Shown: positions 5,813 through 6,278 of the stretch, piece by piece
Layout: each line of letters begins with the position of its first letter
How positions within the stretch are numbered: position 1 is the stretch's first letter
NCBI GenBank assembly: GCA_013204125.1
Contig: JABMOP010000413.1
Coordinates: 1-6,278 of the forward strand
Length of the DNA: 6,278 nt
Origin: Rhodospirillales bacterium
GTDB taxonomy: Bacteria; Pseudomonadota; Alphaproteobacteria; Rhodospirillales; UBA2165
Reading direction: 5' to 3'
Position numbers and translations under genes: made by a program
The notes under the pieces: model-generated
What the model was told of the DNA's origin: nothing
Databases searched by the model: none
The model's input: the letters and a program-made list of their open reading frames with translations, nothing else

Positions 5813-6278
5813 TTAGGCGCGTTTGACCCAGATAATAGGCGCCGCCCACAGCAAGCGAACGTTTTCGATAGGCGCGGCGTTGTAGGAGATCAAGGTAAAC
5901 GTGCCCGGCGTCGCGCCGGTGGCCAGTTTTTTGACATAGCCTTCGCCCTGGTCCGATTTGACGACGCAATCTTTATTGAGGGTGAATTCGATATCGGCTC
6001 CCCTGCGCCTGGAACAGAGCAGGAAATCGCCGGGGCGATAGACCGGAAGCATGGATTCGCCGCGAACTTCAATGGCGATGGGATCCGCATCATCTAGGGA
6101 AAATTCGATTTCGCTATATCCAGAGCCAAGCGGGTTGTCATCAAACGGGATAAAACTTTCGCCGGCCGAGACGCGGCCGACTACTGGAATATGAATAACT
6201 GCCGGGCCGGTTTCGAAGCGCAGCCAGTGTTCGGTCACGCCAAGCGTATCGGCGAGGCGCAGCATAATGTCACCGCGC
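5813..6278 (-). CDS. XRE-family transcriptional repressor with S24 (LexA/CI-like) autoprotease domain, N-terminus beyond window
   Basis: This minus-strand gene enters from the right edge. The frame is open to the last complete codon (6275-6277), and the residues before the first visible Met (R-G-D-I) continue the helix-turn-helix pattern, so that Met is internal and the gene is 5' truncated here. The visible N-terminus LRLADTLGVTEHWLR is the end of an XRE/Cro-type HTH domain. An S24 peptidase domain follows. Numbering from the visible Met, a likely Ala-Gly self-cleavage site lies in VSAGES (A34-G35), the nucleophile is S71 in RGESMLPVYRPGD, and the general-base lysine is probably K112 in YVKKL. 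Such proteins usually repress phage or stress genes and are inactivated by RecA-stimulated self-cleavage; some related members are not cleaved. Targets are unknown. The palindromes at 5632-5752 are nearby but downstream of this gene, so a link is speculative. Confidence 0.9.
   Translation of the reverse strand, partial: RGDIMLRLADTLGVTEHWLRFETGPAVIHIPVVGRVSAGESFIPFDDNPLGSGYSEIEFSLDDADPIAIEVRGESMLPVYRPGDFLLCSRRRGADIEFTLNKDCVVKSDQGEGYVKKLATGATPGTFTLISYNAAPIENVRLLWAAPIIWVKRA

Overview
The window most resembles a chromosomal segment of an alphaproteobacterium. Codon use is moderately GC-rich, the urease proteins look proteobacterial, genes are tightly packed, and the final gene is an XRE/S24-type regulator. 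This placement is inferred from protein appearance by eye; no database search was run. No rRNA, tRNA, CRISPR array, transposase or complete mobile element is visible.

Region 1 (1-2317, + strand) is the distal part of a urease operon. It holds the last 174 codons of ureC, then ureE, ureF and ureG. ureE/ureF overlap by 11 bp and ureF/ureG by 4 bp. UreC is the catalytic nickel subunit. UreE delivers nickel, and UreF and UreG form the GTP-dependent activation machinery. ureA, ureB, ureD and the rest of ureC are presumably upstream, outside the window.

Region 2 (2360-5251) is a small catabolic cassette. A short DNA-binding protein (HTH followed by a predicted coiled coil, - strand) is divergent from three tightly packed + strand genes: an MhpD/DmpE-type 2-oxopent-4-enoate hydratase, a DmpH/XylI-type 4-oxalocrotonate decarboxylase and a classical short-chain dehydrogenase (SDR). 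The decarboxylase and hydratase catalyse consecutive steps of the aromatic meta-cleavage pathway and are known to work as a complex in pseudomonads. No ring-cleavage dioxygenase, tautomerase, aldolase or acetaldehyde dehydrogenase is present here, and the SDR is an unusual partner. A perfect palindrome in the divergent promoter region is a plausible operator.

Region 3 (5248-6278) is different in character. It holds a convergent hypothetical gene whose stop overlaps the SDR stop, then a very AT-rich spacer (about 5632-5730) merging into a run of closely packed palindromes (to 5752). Last comes the 3' part of an XRE-family repressor with a LexA/CI-type S24 autoprotease domain, which runs off the right edge.

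I see no clearly unprecedented system. The items most worth a second look are the two-step meta-cleavage module paired with an SDR and its own HTH/coiled-coil regulator, and the palindrome cluster between the hypothetical gene and the S24 repressor.
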